Counted from the stretch's first letter, positions 49,172-58,560 are shown. The stretch is DNA of 64,000 nt from an uncultured Christensenellaceae bacterium (GCA_910588015.1 CAJUOK010000005.1:60230-124229); one strand, 5' to 3'. Notes: a model not told the origin generated them from the sequence alone. A program made the numbers and translations.

Positions 49172-50668
49172 ATGAAAACTTTTAAATCCAAAAAGTCCAA
49201 AGTCATAGCAACCTGTATGGCTGTCATAGCGGCAGTTTGTATCATTTGCGTTACTTTGGCAGGCTGTAAGTCTCCGCTTATAGGCGACACAGCTCTCGGC
49301 GTTTATTTTGTCGGCGATTTTCAAGACAACATAGACGACGCAACTCTCCAGTCGATTACTAGAGACGGCGCAAACATCATCAGCATTGAATCGGCATTCG
49401 AACAAGCTAACATTGACCCTAATACGGACCTTGCTAAAGCCGCTGCCGCTATTTACGCCGTAGCAGTTACCAATTACAATAACGTAACTCAATCGGGATT
49501 TTACATATTGACGAATGCTAACGTAATCGCGAAAAACGTTTCTGCGCTTGCAGGAAACGACGCTAACGTCGATATTAGAAGTACTTACTCTTCTTTTACA
49601 GGTAAAAAAGGCAGCTTCTCTCAAACAGTATCTGGCGTAACTAAATTACAAGGACTCGGTAATTTGGGAGATATGTTAAAAAAGAATTTCGGTTACAATA
49701 TTCAAAGTTTTAGCAATAGCTCTTTTTCAGCAAACAGACGCGGACCCAACGGCGGAGCTCAATTCCCTCCCGTTGATAACGAAGAAGGCATAGATGTATA
49801 TAAATATATATTGGGAGCATTCAATGACGGTTTAACCGAAACTACTAAAGGCGGAAATGTTTCCATTACGCCCGCAAGCGAGCAAAACACAGATAAACCG
49901 ATACCCGAATACGAGCCTGCCGCAGGAGCAAAATATCCCGAAGACTCCACTCTTGCAGGTGTAAATCTACCCGATTTTAACAAAAACAGAAAAGCTTGGG
50001 AACCGCTCAACAGAGTTCCTTCAAGATATTGGGACGGAGATACCCTTATTGAAGACGGCGCAGTTGTAGAAGGCACAAGATACAGTTACGGAACGTACGG
50101 AGCCGGTTTTGCTGTCTATGATTTCAGCAGACCTAACTATTTGTCCGACGACACTAAAGTTTCCTACAACAAAGACCTTGACCTTTGGACTGTTGAAATT
50201 AAAGTAAAAGACGAATTTGTCAACCAAGCGTGCGAATTTGCCGCAGGCGACCTCATCAGAGATACACAAGGCTATATCGGACTCAAAAACGCTAAATATA
50301 CTGAAATCTCTTGCAGATTCGAAGTATACGGCAACGGACTCATCAAATCAATGCAAAAGAGAGACGTTCTCAAATCTGACGAAAAATGTCCTTTAAAAGC
50401 AATCCCATTGCCCGCTACTTGCAACGGAGGCGGCGTTACTTCCAATACCGCTACATTAGCGTTCAGCTACTCCGACAACGACACTAATGCAGAAAGATTG
50501 GCGGCGCTCTACTGGCCTGAATTGGGACAGGATAAAATCTTCAATGATAAGAAAGTTAGCACAGCTCTTAAGCTTGACCTTTCGGGTTACGTCAATTTCG
50601 ATAATTACGAACCCGTAGTCAACGAAGCTTTGAGAGACCAGTTCACAGACATTTTCGCAACCAAATAA
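49172..50668 (+). CDS. Large lipoprotein of unknown function
   Basis: 498 residues, lipobox TLAGC (Cys32) after a long hydrophobic signal. The mature protein begins with helical, Ala-rich segments (LAKAAAAIYAVAVTNYNN), has a Gly/Ser/Asn-rich middle, a proline-rich linker near 240 (PIPEYEPAAGAKYPEDS), and a beta-rich C-terminal region (YGTYGAGFAVYDFSRPNY, WTVEIKVKDEFV, CRFEVYGNGLIKSM). No catalytic motif or family recognised. Codon use is GC-richer and more regular than the polysaccharide genes, consistent with good expression. It is monocistronic, between its own promoter and paired hairpins. Confidence 0.8.
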   Translation: MKTFKSKKSKVIATCMAVIAAVCIICVTLAGCKSPLIGDTALGVYFVGDFQDNIDDATLQSITRDGANIISIESAFEQANIDPNTDLAKAAAAIYAVAVTNYNNVTQSGFYILTNANVIAKNVSALAGNDANVDIRSTYSSFTGKKGSFSQTVSGVTKLQGLGNLGDMLKKNFGYNIQSFSNSSFSANRRGPNGGAQFPPVDNEEGIDVYKYILGAFNDGLTETTKGGNVSITPASEQNTDKPIPEYEPAAGAKYPEDSTLAGVNLPDFNKNRKAWEPLNRVPSRYWDGDTLIEDGAVVEGTRYSYGTYGAGFAVYDFSRPNYLSDDTKVSYNKDLDLWTVEIKVKDEFVNQACEFAAGDLIRDTQGYIGLKNAKYTEISCRFEVYGNGLIKSMQKRDVLKSDEKCPLKAIPLPATCNGGGVTSNTATLAFSYSDNDTNAERLAALYWPELGQDKIFNDKKVSTALKLDLSGYVNFDNYEPVVNEALRDQFTDIFATK

Positions 50669-50677
50669 ACTCATATG

Positions 50678-50719
50678 CGCAACCAAGTACACACGGAAAT
50701 TCCGTGTGTGCTGTTGCGT
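50678..50719 (+). terminator. Long hairpin after the lipoprotein gene
   Basis: An inner stem around CACACGGAA/TTCCGTGTG and outer GCAAC/GTTGC arms. There is no T-run behind it, so it may act as an mRNA stabiliser more than a terminator. Confidence 0.6.
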
Positions 50720-50731
50720 AAAGACAAATTG

Positions 50732-50780
50732 AGATTTTTACGCGGCAAATAAAATTTTGCTTCGTAAAAATCTTTATTTA
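50732..50780 (+). terminator. Terminator-like hairpin before the NahK-like gene
   Basis: A perfect 11-base stem (50732-50742 with 50763-50773), internal GCAAA.../...TTTGC pairing in the loop, and a T-rich tail TTATTTA. Confidence 0.65.
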
Positions 50781-50803
50781 ATAAATATATCGATAGGATT
50801 ATA

Positions 50804-51895
50804 ATGACAAATTACGAAATTGCAAAAGAATTTAATTTTGATGGAGATATAGAATCCATATCCCCCTACGGCGAAGGACATATCAACGACACGTTTTTAG
50901 TCACGATGAAGAATTCTTCCCAACATTACATACTTCAGCGTCTAAATACAAAGATTTTTAAAAATTTTCGCGGACTTATGGACAATATTCAAAAAGTCAC
51001 CGCAAAATTGCAACAAATAATCAAAAATCAAGGCGGCGACGACGAAAGAGAATGTATGACGCTTATACCTACCAAAACTAATTTGCCTTATTACGTTAAT
51101 GGCAATGAATGTTGGCGAGCATATCTGTTTGTCAAAGATACTGTTGTGTATCAGGTCATTGATTCTTCTAAAGTTTTTGAAAATACGGGAGAAGCTTTTG
51201 GTAGATTTATTGCAAGACTTGACGATTTTGACGCCAATACGCTCTGCGAAGTAATTCCAAATTTCCATAATACTGTAGATAGATACTCTAAATTCTTGAC
51301 GGCTTTAGAGCAAAACAAGAGTAAAAGAGTTTCTTTCGCTCAAAAAGAGATAGATTTTGTATTGCAAAGAGGTGATAAAGTAGGAGCAATTGTTGAAGCT
51401 CTCGAAAATAAAAAAATACCTTTGCGCGTAACTCACAATGACACAAAGATAAACAACGTATTGATTGACAAAAATACCGGCAAAGCAATTTGCGTTATCG
51501 ATTTGGACACCATTATGCCCGGCTCGCTCCTCTACGATTTCGGAGATTCAATACGCTCGGGATGCAATACCGCTCTTGAGGATGAAAAAAACCTTGACCT
51601 GGTAGATTTCAATATCGAGCTTTACGAAGCCTACTGCGCGGGATTTTTGAGAGGCATAGGAGATAAAATAACCGACCAAGAAGTTAAAATGTTGCATTTG
51701 GGCGCAATTATAATTACTTTGGAATGCGGAATAAGATTCTTGACCGATTATATTGACGGCGACGTATATTTCAAGACCGACTATCCCGACCATAATCTCG
51801 TAAGATGTCGCACGCAATTCAAGTTAGTAGAAAAAATGGAACAATTAAGTCAAGAATTATTGGAAATTGCAATAAAATGTAAAAATAAAATATAA
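50804..51895 (+). CDS. NahK-like N-acetylhexosamine 1-kinase
   Basis: 363 residues of the aminoglycoside-phosphotransferase fold. N-terminal ISPYGEGHINDTFLV (glycine loop), LQRLNTKIFKNFRGLMDNI, then the catalytic RVTHNDTKINNVLID (Asp of HND) and metal site VIDLDTIMPGSLLYDFGDSIRSG, all close to NahK of the lacto-N-biose pathway. It would phosphorylate GlcNAc or GalNAc at C1. The next gene, 20 bases on, is galE, as in lacto-N-biose/galacto-N-biose clusters, so the product could enter UDP-sugar pools directly. No lacto-N-biose phosphorylase gene is present in the window. Confidence 0.88.
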   Translation: MTNYEIAKEFNFDGDIESISPYGEGHINDTFLVTMKNSSQHYILQRLNTKIFKNFRGLMDNIQKVTAKLQQIIKNQGGDDERECMTLIPTKTNLPYYVNGNECWRAYLFVKDTVVYQVIDSSKVFENTGEAFGRFIARLDDFDANTLCEVIPNFHNTVDRYSKFLTALEQNKSKRVSFAQKEIDFVLQRGDKVGAIVEALENKKIPLRVTHNDTKINNVLIDKNTGKAICVIDLDTIMPGSLLYDFGDSIRSGCNTALEDEKNLDLVDFNIELYEAYCAGFLRGIGDKITDQEVKMLHLGAIIITLECGIRFLTDYIDGDVYFKTDYPDHNLVRCRTQFKLVEKMEQLSQELLEIAIKCKNKI

Positions 51896-51915
51896 TAGTA
51901 CAGAAGGAGACTAAA

Positions 51916-52929
51916 ATGAGCATTTTGGTAAGCGGAGGCGCCGGATATATCGGAAGCCATACTGTAATAGAACTGATAGAAAACGGATATGACCCCATAA
52001 TCGTAGACAATCTTTGCAACAGCAAAAAAATCGCCGTTGAAAGATTGGAAAAAATCACAGGTAAAAAAATAAAATTTTATCAACACGACCTTTGCGATAT
52101 TTCCAAATTGCGCGAAGTATTTAAATCCGAAAAAATCGACGCTTGCATACATTTCGCAGGACTTAAAGCTGTGGGAGAATCGTGTCAAAAACCGCTTGAA
52201 TACTATCAAAACAATCTTGTCAGCACGCTCAATCTCATACAGGTTATGAAAGAATACAATTGCAAAAACCTTGTATTCTCTTCTTCCGCAACAGTATACG
52301 GTCAACCAAAAAGCGTGCCTATATCCGAGGACTTCCCTCTTTCTACAACAAATCCTTACGGCACGACAAAACTATACATCGAAGGAATTTTGAAAGATAT
52401 ATATAAATCCGATAATTCTTTCAATATAGCGCTGTTGAGATATTTCAATCCTATAGGCGCTCACAAGAGCGGACTTATAGGCGAAGACCCCAACGGTATT
52501 CCCAATAATTTGATGCCTTATATCACACAAGTGGCAATTGGCAAATTGCAAAAGCTCAACGTATTCGGTGACGATTACCCCACGCACGACGGCACGGGAG
52601 TGAGAGATTATATTCACGTTCTCGATTTGGCGCACGGACATATATTAGCTCTTAAGAAACTTATGAGCAATAGCGGTCTTGTAATATATAATCTCGGCAC
52701 TGGAAAAGGTTACAGCGTGTTGGATATGGTCAAAGCTTTTGAAAAAGCCAGCGGTAAAAAAGTACCTTACGTTATCGCTCCAAGAAGAAGCGGAGATATA
52801 GCCGAATGTTACGCATCTACGGCGCTTGCCGAAAAAGAATTGGGCTTTAAGTGCAAATACGACCTCAAAGATATGTGCGAAGACAGTTGGAGATGGCAAA
52901 GTCATAATCCCAACGGATACGGAGAGTAA
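51916..52929 (+). CDS. galE: UDP-glucose 4-epimerase
   Basis: 337 residues. ILVSGGAGYIGSHTVIELIENGYDPI at the N terminus binds NAD; FSSSATVYGQPKSVPISE and TNPYGTTKLYIEGIL hold the Ser and Tyr-x-x-x-Lys catalytic residues; LRYFNPIGAHKSGLIGEDPNGIPNNLMPY is the GalE signature. It interconverts UDP-glucose/galactose, and often the N-acetyl forms. AGAAGGAGAC precedes the ATG. Located between the sugar kinase and the nucleotide-sugar dehydratase, 3 bases before the latter. Confidence 0.96.
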   Translation: MSILVSGGAGYIGSHTVIELIENGYDPIIVDNLCNSKKIAVERLEKITGKKIKFYQHDLCDISKLREVFKSEKIDACIHFAGLKAVGESCQKPLEYYQNNLVSTLNLIQVMKEYNCKNLVFSSSATVYGQPKSVPISEDFPLSTTNPYGTTKLYIEGILKDIYKSDNSFNIALLRYFNPIGAHKSGLIGEDPNGIPNNLMPYITQVAIGKLQKLNVFGDDYPTHDGTGVRDYIHVLDLAHGHILALKKLMSNSGLVIYNLGTGKGYSVLDMVKAFEKASGKKVPYVIAPRRSGDIAECYASTALAEKELGFKCKYDLKDMCEDSWRWQSHNPNGYGE

Positions 52930-52932
52930 AAA

Positions 52933-54921
52933 ATGAAACGCCCTAAACTAAAGACAAAATCGTTTTCCATTCGCACATTGAGAGAATGGGGTATTTTGGC
53001 TATAGATTTACTAACGGTAACCATATGTTATATGGCTGCTGTCGTACTGTCGCAAGCGTATTTGCCTTCGCAAGGCACGGAACTATTGCAAATTCTGCAA
53101 AGCGCTTTTATTTGTCTGCCGATAGTTCTTATAATCTTCTTCCTAACATTTTTGATATTCAGAGTCTTCAAAGTAGTTTGGCGCTATGCAAGAGGAAAAG
53201 ATTACTTGCGCATAGTAGGCGCTTGTATCGTAGGAACCGTATTATTTTCATTTTTGGACCAAGTAATAGGCTTCATTAAAATAGAAGGAATGCCTCCTGT
53301 CGTTGGCGAAGACAACAAATTCAATCAAGTTATCTACCCCGCTTATATAATGTTGGGAACGTTTACTACTGCGTTTATTATTCTCTTTAGAATACTATAT
53401 GAATTTATTTACGCGCGTCAAAAAGACAAATTGGAAGTAATAAAGCGCAAACGTACAATGATAATAGGCGCCGGATATACGGCAAGCGTAATATTGGAAG
53501 AAATTTCACGCGGCGACAGCATTTACGACCCTATTTGTATGATTGACGACGACCCCGATAAACTTGGAAGAATAATCAACGAAATAGAAGTCGTAGGCAA
53601 TACGCAAGACATCGCAATAGTCGTTCAAAAATACGCGATAGACGTCATTATTTTTGCAATTCCTTCGCTCGGCGGCGAAGTGCGCCAACGTATTCTTACA
53701 GACTGTAACGCAACAAAATGCCAAGTAAAAGTTTTGCCTTTTATGAGCGAAATGATAGACAACGTCAATATAACAAAGCAAATGCGCGATATCAATATCG
53801 GCGACTTGCTTGGACGTCAACAAATAACTTTTGACGACGTGGGCGTTGCAAGCTACATCTTTGATAAAGTCGTAATGGTAACAGGCGGAGGCGGCTCAAT
53901 AGGTTCGGAACTTTGCCGTCAGATAGCAAAATATAAACCCAGACGTATAGTAATCGTAGACGTCTACGAAAATTGCGCATATAATATTCAGCAAGAATTA
54001 TTGAGAACATACGGAAACGATTATGATTTACACGTCGAAATCGTATCCATAACGGACTATGACAAAATGGACGAGTTGTTCAGCGAATTCCGTCCGCAAA
54101 TTATCTTTCACGCTGCTGCGCATAAGCACGTTCCTTTGATGGAAACCGTACCGGAAGAAGCCGTAAAAAACAATATATTCGGCACCTACAACGTGGCTTT
54201 GCTAGCCGATAAACACGAAGTTCAAAAGTTTATAATGATATCTACCGACAAAGCCGTAAATCCCACCAACGTAATGGGCGCTACAAAACGTTGCTGCGAA
54301 GAAATCGTGCAAATGATGGCGCAGAAAGGCTCCAAAACAGAATTTGCCGCGGTACGTTTTGGCAACGTATTGGGAAGCAACGGCTCTGTAATTCCGTTAT
54401 TTAAAAAACAAATCGAAGACGGCGGTCCGGTGACGGTCACCCACCCCGATATCATCAGATACTTTATGACGATTCCCGAGGCAGTCAGTCTCGTGTTGCA
54501 AGCGGGTACGTTTGCACACGGCGGCGAAATATTCGTATTGGATATGGGCAAACAGGTTAAGATAGTCACGTTGGCAGAAAATCTCATTAAATTGATGGGA
54601 CATAAGCCCTACTCCGATATAGACATTGTTTTCACAGGGCTTCGTCCGGGCGAAAAACTTTATGAAGAACTGTTAATGGACGAAGAAGGTCTCCAAAAGA
54701 CTGACAACGAAAAAATATTTATCGGACATCAAATGCAGATAGATATACCAAAGTTCACCGGAGAATTGGAGAAAATGAGAACTATCAGCGCCACAAACGA
54801 CAAACAAGCCGTGGTAGAACAGCTCAAAGTTTTGGTACCAACCTTCAATCACGATTCGACTTATCTCAATAATATAATTGAAAAAGCAAAGAATTATCAA
54901 ACTGAAAAACAAGCTAAATAA
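52933..54921 (+). CDS. Membrane nucleotide-sugar 4,6-dehydratase (FlaA1/PglF/CapD type)
   Basis: 662 residues. Four N-terminal helices (about 15-150), a first nucleotide-binding fold (MIIGAGYTASVILEEI near 175), and the long SDR domain (VMVTGGGGSIGSELCRQI near 315, FHAAAHKHVPLMETVPEEAVKNN, STDKAVNPTNVMGATKRCCEE, FGNVLGSNGSVIPLF). Met replaces the usual Tyr before the catalytic Lys (MGATK), as in WbpM/PglF. The expected reaction is dehydration of UDP-GlcNAc to a 4-keto-6-deoxy sugar. This could feed the DegT aminotransferase at 24667-25863. Cotranscribed with galE. Confidence 0.94.
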   Translation: MKRPKLKTKSFSIRTLREWGILAIDLLTVTICYMAAVVLSQAYLPSQGTELLQILQSAFICLPIVLIIFFLTFLIFRVFKVVWRYARGKDYLRIVGACIVGTVLFSFLDQVIGFIKIEGMPPVVGEDNKFNQVIYPAYIMLGTFTTAFIILFRILYEFIYARQKDKLEVIKRKRTMIIGAGYTASVILEEISRGDSIYDPICMIDDDPDKLGRIINEIEVVGNTQDIAIVVQKYAIDVIIFAIPSLGGEVRQRILTDCNATKCQVKVLPFMSEMIDNVNITKQMRDINIGDLLGRQQITFDDVGVASYIFDKVVMVTGGGGSIGSELCRQIAKYKPRRIVIVDVYENCAYNIQQELLRTYGNDYDLHVEIVSITDYDKMDELFSEFRPQIIFHAAAHKHVPLMETVPEEAVKNNIFGTYNVALLADKHEVQKFIMISTDKAVNPTNVMGATKRCCEEIVQMMAQKGSKTEFAAVRFGNVLGSNGSVIPLFKKQIEDGGPVTVTHPDIIRYFMTIPEAVSLVLQAGTFAHGGEIFVLDMGKQVKIVTLAENLIKLMGHKPYSDIDIVFTGLRPGEKLYEELLMDEEGLQKTDNEKIFIGHQMQIDIPKFTGELEKMRTISATNDKQAVVEQLKVLVPTFNHDSTYLNNIIEKAKNYQTEKQAK

Positions 54922-54937
54922 GATTTATGAGAAAAAT

Positions 54938-54972
54938 AAACAGACCGACGTAAATATTACGGCGGTCTGTTT
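54938..54972 (+). terminator. Terminator after the dehydratase gene
   Basis: AAACAGACCG (54938-54947) pairs with 54963-54972; an inner hairpin CGTAA/TTACG fills the loop. T-rich 3' arm. Confidence 0.85.
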
Positions 54973-55014
54973 GCATTAATACTAATTATTTATCCCCCGC
55001 CGATTTATCAATAT

Positions 55015-55764
55015 TTATTGGCAATCACTCGCGTCTTTTTCCTTATCAATAATATCTTTATCACTATTGCGAGCTTTTGCTTTATCGGAAATCAAACGTC
55101 CCAAATAAACCGCAGGCGTGTCTAGCAATGCGGTAAATATATAAATTATATAACTCGAACCGAATATCGATAAAACCGTGTTAAAATCATAAACGCCGGC
55201 AAAAGCTATTACGGTAAAAAGAAAAGAATTGACAAGCTGACTTACAATAGTCGAGCCGTTGTTTCGCAACCACAAAAACTTTCGTTTGTTGCCGAATTTC
55301 TTTTGGGTAAAATTCCACCATTTGTGATAAAGCCAAACGTCGAATATTTGACTGACGGCATACACTGTAAGCGACGCCAATATCAACCTGGGAGTATTGG
55401 AAAACAATGTTTTTATAGCTTGCATAGCCGTATCGTTTTCGCTGGGAGTATACAACAACCAACTTTGAGATAATATCAAGAAGAAGACCTGTGAAAATAT
55501 CCCTATCAAAACCGCTTTGTTTGCGCTCTTCTTTCCTTCGCACTCCGATAATATATACGTTATCAAAAAGGTGACGGCAAACAAAACGTTGCCCAACGTC
55601 TGTTCCATTCCGAAGGCTTTGATAAGAATAGTAACCTCGATATTTGCAAGCACGGTAGCCAACGCGGAAATACAATAAAGACCTCCCTTGCCGAATAGAA
55701 AATAAGCTAAAAGCGCCACTCCGTAAATGAAAACTACCGATAATATCAAAATCAATTCATTCAT
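55015..55764 (-). CDS. YhhQ/VUT-family transporter (queuosine precursor type)
   Basis: 249 residues, six to seven helices. Family blocks: GLYCISALATVLANIEVTILIKAFGMEQTLGNVLFAVTFL with the following LSECEGKKSANKAVLIG, and DVWLYHKWWNFTQKKFGNKRKFLWLRNNGSTIVSQLVNSF, both typical of the YhhQ group that imports queuine or 7-deazaguanine precursors. The C-terminal tail is charged. GGGTGGGTG precedes the ATG. It is monocistronic. The precursor imported cannot be read from the sequence. Confidence 0.87.
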   Translation of the reverse strand: MNELILILSVVFIYGVALLAYFLFGKGGLYCISALATVLANIEVTILIKAFGMEQTLGNVLFAVTFLITYILSECEGKKSANKAVLIGIFSQVFFLILSQSWLLYTPSENDTAMQAIKTLFSNTPRLILASLTVYAVSQIFDVWLYHKWWNFTQKKFGNKRKFLWLRNNGSTIVSQLVNSFLFTVIAFAGVYDFNTVLSIFGSSYIIYIFTALLDTPAVYLGRLISDKAKARNSDKDIIDKEKDASDCQ

Positions 55765-56133
55765 TTAAACACCCACCCAAAAGTCCATATAATTTATTAA
55801 AACATCTGTTCTGCCGTCATTGATATAGATTAAACTCGTACATTACGGATTTATCTGCTTAAAATCAGTTGAATTTCTACAAGGCAGGATGGTCACGAAC
55901 TGCCCGATACTTATCAATACTGTCTGTTATGTCGAAATTCAAAAACGTAGCCTTAAGTTGACAAAAAACAAACAAAGTCGTTGTTGCTTTTTCTCCAATC
56001 TGTGTTATACTGATATTAATAAATAAAAGCGGTTCTAAACTATTTTATCAAAACATAATAAGTCGGAGCGTAGCTAAATATATTTACGCGCTCAAAATAT
56101 ATAACTGAACAATCGACTATACGGCGGGAAAAT
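55765..56133. other. Intergenic region between the transporter and GH2 genes
   Basis: 369 bases without a gene. It holds the leader of the YhhQ-type gene (minus) and the promoter of GH2 (plus). A hairpin GGCAG/CTGCC is at 55883-55904. A TTGACA at 55958-55963 has no -10 at the right distance. A preQ1 riboswitch was looked for in front of the transporter, but no convincing match was seen. Confidence 0.5.
55984..56011 (+). promoter_or_regulatory. Likely promoter of the GH2 gene
   Basis: TTGCTT (55984-55989), 16-base spacer, TATACT (56006-56011) with an extended TGT in front. The leader would be about 115 bases. Confidence 0.55.
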
Positions 56134-57831
56134 ATGAACAATTTAAAAACACCTTGGTCTGACAACGTCAATACAACTGCATATCCCAGACCGCAAATGC
56201 AACGCGATAGCTATCACAGCCTTGACGGAATTTGGCAATACAAAATAGTCAAAGGCGATATAAACGCGCAATTCGACGGAAACTTCGACGGAGAAATACG
56301 CGTCCCGTTTTCTCCCGAAAGCTATCTTTCCGGCGTAAATAGATTTTTGTCGCCCGACGAAGTGATAATATATTCTCGCTCTTTTGCAAGACAGGAATCA
56401 AATGGCAGAGCCATACTCCATTTCGGCGCGGTCGATTACGAATGCAAGATATATATCAACGGCAATTACGCGGGAGGACATATCGGCGGATATACGCCCT
56501 TTGAAATAGATATCAGTCAGTATATTAAAAACGACAACATAATTGACGTATACGTCGTCGACCCGTCGGACACCGCTCCTATAGCTAGAGGCAAACAAAA
56601 AATCAAGCACGGCGGAATATGGTATACGCCCACTTCGGGGATATGGCAAAGCGTATGGATAGAGTACGTGCCGGAAGTATATATCCAATCTTTGAAAATA
56701 ACTCCCGATTTCGACAACAAATATGTTGATATAAAAATCAACGCAAATGCAAAATGCCAAGCAAAAATCTTAATGCAAGGCAAAACTTTTACTACCGATA
56801 ACGGCGAAATTCGCATTAAAATAGAAAATATGCAAGAATGGTCTCCCGAAAGCCCTTATCTATATTATTTTGACGTAATTTACGGAAAAGACAAAGTGAC
56901 GGGTTATTTTGCTATGCGCAAATTTTCATTGGGAAAACGCGAAGACGGCAAACCCTGTTTTATGTTAAACAACAAGCCTTATTTTATGACGGGATTGCTC
57001 GACCAAGGATATTGGTCGGACGGTCTTTATACGCCGCCAAGCGACGAAGCGATGATATATGATATAAACCTTGCAAAGCGTTGCGGTTTCAACACGTTGC
57101 GCAAACATATTAAAGTCGAACCGTTAAGATGGTATTATCACTGCGACAGATTGGGAATGATAGTATGGCAGGACTTCGTCAACGGCGGCGGAAAATACAA
57201 AAAATCGGCAATTCTTATATTACCCAATCTGGGAATAAATATCAAAGACGACAACTATTCTTTTTATTCGCGAAAAGACGAGACAGGAAGACGGCAATAT
57301 TTTACGGAAATGAACGAAACGCTTGACGCTTTATACAACTGCCCTTGCATTGGCTTATGGACGCCCTTTAACGAAGGTTGGGGACAGTTTGATTCTCTTA
57401 AAGTATGCGCATATTTAAAGAATTTGGATTCAACACGGCTTATCGACCTCAACAGCGGTTGGAGCGACCAAGGCGGAGAGATACGCAGTATACATAAATA
57501 TTTCGTCAAATTCGTAATGCCGAAAAAAGAAAAACGCCACGTTTCGTTAAGCGAATACGGCGGCTATGCTATGAAGATAGACAGACATACTTTTGTCAAT
57601 AAAATTTTTGGATACGCAATATACAAGAATCAAGCCAAACTCGACAAAGCGCTCGCCGACCTATGGAGCAAACAAATTATTCCCGCAAAACAAAAAGGTC
57701 TCTGCGCCGCAATATACACGCAGCTCAGCGACGTTCAATACGAAGTCAACGGCATAGTAACATACGATAGACAAAAAATAAAAATAGATACAAACGCGCT
57801 TAAAGCTTTAAACGATAAGTTGACTCAATAA
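56134..57831 (+). CDS. Family 2 glycoside hydrolase, short form
   Basis: 565 residues, of the compact GH2 type. The sugar-binding domain starts YPRPQMQRDSYHSLDGIWQY; ILHFGAVDYECKIYINGNYAGGHIGGYTPFEIDI is the classic jelly-roll block; HGGIWYTPTSGIWQSVWIEYV follows. In the barrel FNTLRKHIKVEPLRWYYHCDRLGMIVWQDF, the acid/base Glu in PFNEGWGQFD and the nucleophile in SLSEYGGYA are visible. Specificity (beta-galactosidase, glucuronidase or other) is not clear. No signal peptide. It ends 12 bases from the convergent nitrilase-like gene. Confidence 0.92.
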   Translation: MNNLKTPWSDNVNTTAYPRPQMQRDSYHSLDGIWQYKIVKGDINAQFDGNFDGEIRVPFSPESYLSGVNRFLSPDEVIIYSRSFARQESNGRAILHFGAVDYECKIYINGNYAGGHIGGYTPFEIDISQYIKNDNIIDVYVVDPSDTAPIARGKQKIKHGGIWYTPTSGIWQSVWIEYVPEVYIQSLKITPDFDNKYVDIKINANAKCQAKILMQGKTFTTDNGEIRIKIENMQEWSPESPYLYYFDVIYGKDKVTGYFAMRKFSLGKREDGKPCFMLNNKPYFMTGLLDQGYWSDGLYTPPSDEAMIYDINLAKRCGFNTLRKHIKVEPLRWYYHCDRLGMIVWQDFVNGGGKYKKSAILILPNLGINIKDDNYSFYSRKDETGRRQYFTEMNETLDALYNCPCIGLWTPFNEGWGQFDSLKVCAYLKNLDSTRLIDLNSGWSDQGGEIRSIHKYFVKFVMPKKEKRHVSLSEYGGYAMKIDRHTFVNKIFGYAIYKNQAKLDKALADLWSKQIIPAKQKGLCAAIYTQLSDVQYEVNGIVTYDRQKIKIDTNALKALNDKLTQ

Positions 57832-57843
57832 CGCGCTCTATTA

Positions 57844-58506
57844 TCAGTCTGATTTTTCTTCGACAAATTGAAGCTTGCCTTTAACAGTCTTGCCTACCGC
57901 AAGGGAAAGCGGCATATAAAACGCCGACATTCTGCCCCATTTCACACTCTCGATTTTGCCGTATGAATTAACGCAAACGCCGCTGTCGGCAAACTTGCAA
58001 AGCACATACTTACCCGCGCTGTAAGCCAACGTTCGGGCGCAGGAAATCTTATCGTCGTCGGCCGCGGCGGAATTGATATTGAAAATATATCTGCACCCTT
58101 GCAAAGCGTCCTGCCATAGTTGAGGATAACATATATCGCTGTCGACGAATATGCATACTTTGCCTCGCGAAGTGCGATAAGACCGCACAGTGCGCGCGCC
58201 GACGTAACCTTTTGACGGCGAAACTTCGTCGCTTACGCCCAATATCCGACCGTTATCGATAAGTATAACGCTGTTGAAAATTCTTTCGTTGATTCTTGCT
58301 CTCATCGCCGCCGCTATGATAATACTTTTCTCTTTGCTATATTTCGCCATATCTTTGAAAACTTGAGTTTCGCCTCTCAACTCGGCGGGCATATCCACAA
58401 GACCTACGACTTCGCGCGTCAACAGCAAAATATCGTTGGGCGAAATCATAGCGCCGTATTCTTCCACAATACTTTCAAAATCAATATTCGAAAAACAAAA
58501 AATCAT
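57844..58506 (-). CDS. Nitrilase-fold protein, probably without catalytic residues
   Basis: 220 residues. The order of strands resembles carbon-nitrogen hydrolases: ILLLTREVVGLVDMP, KSIIIAAAMRAR, FNSVILIDNGRILGVSDEV, GKVCIFVDSDICYPQLWQDALQGCRYIFNINSAA. In active enzymes the block near the last segment reads with Cys two to four residues before the proline-containing helix and a Lys after the dipeptide GKY/RKxH. Here the aligned nucleophile position appears to be Asp and the Lys is not where expected. It may be a pseudoenzyme. The ATG at 58506 is preferred over an upstream TTG, though neither has a strong ribosome site. Confidence 0.6.
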   Translation of the reverse strand: MIFCFSNIDFESIVEEYGAMISPNDILLLTREVVGLVDMPAELRGETQVFKDMAKYSKEKSIIIAAAMRARINERIFNSVILIDNGRILGVSDEVSPSKGYVGARTVRSYRTSRGKVCIFVDSDICYPQLWQDALQGCRYIFNINSAAADDDKISCARTLAYSAGKYVLCKFADSGVCVNSYGKIESVKWGRMSAFYMPLSLAVGKTVKGKLQFVEEKSD

Positions 58507-58531
58507 ACTGCATTTTATGAATTGCAATATG

Positions 58532-58560
58532 ATTTTGTGTATGATTCAAGCATTTGTCAA
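58532..58560 (-). promoter_or_regulatory. Possible promoter of the nitrilase-like gene
   Basis: Minus strand: perfect TTGACA (58555-58560), 17-base spacer, CAAAAT (58532-58537), a four-of-six match to the -10 box. Confidence 0.42.

Noticed and set aside
55765..55900. preQ1 riboswitch before the YhhQ-type transporter
   Set aside because: No convincing match to preQ1-I or preQ1-II core sequences.
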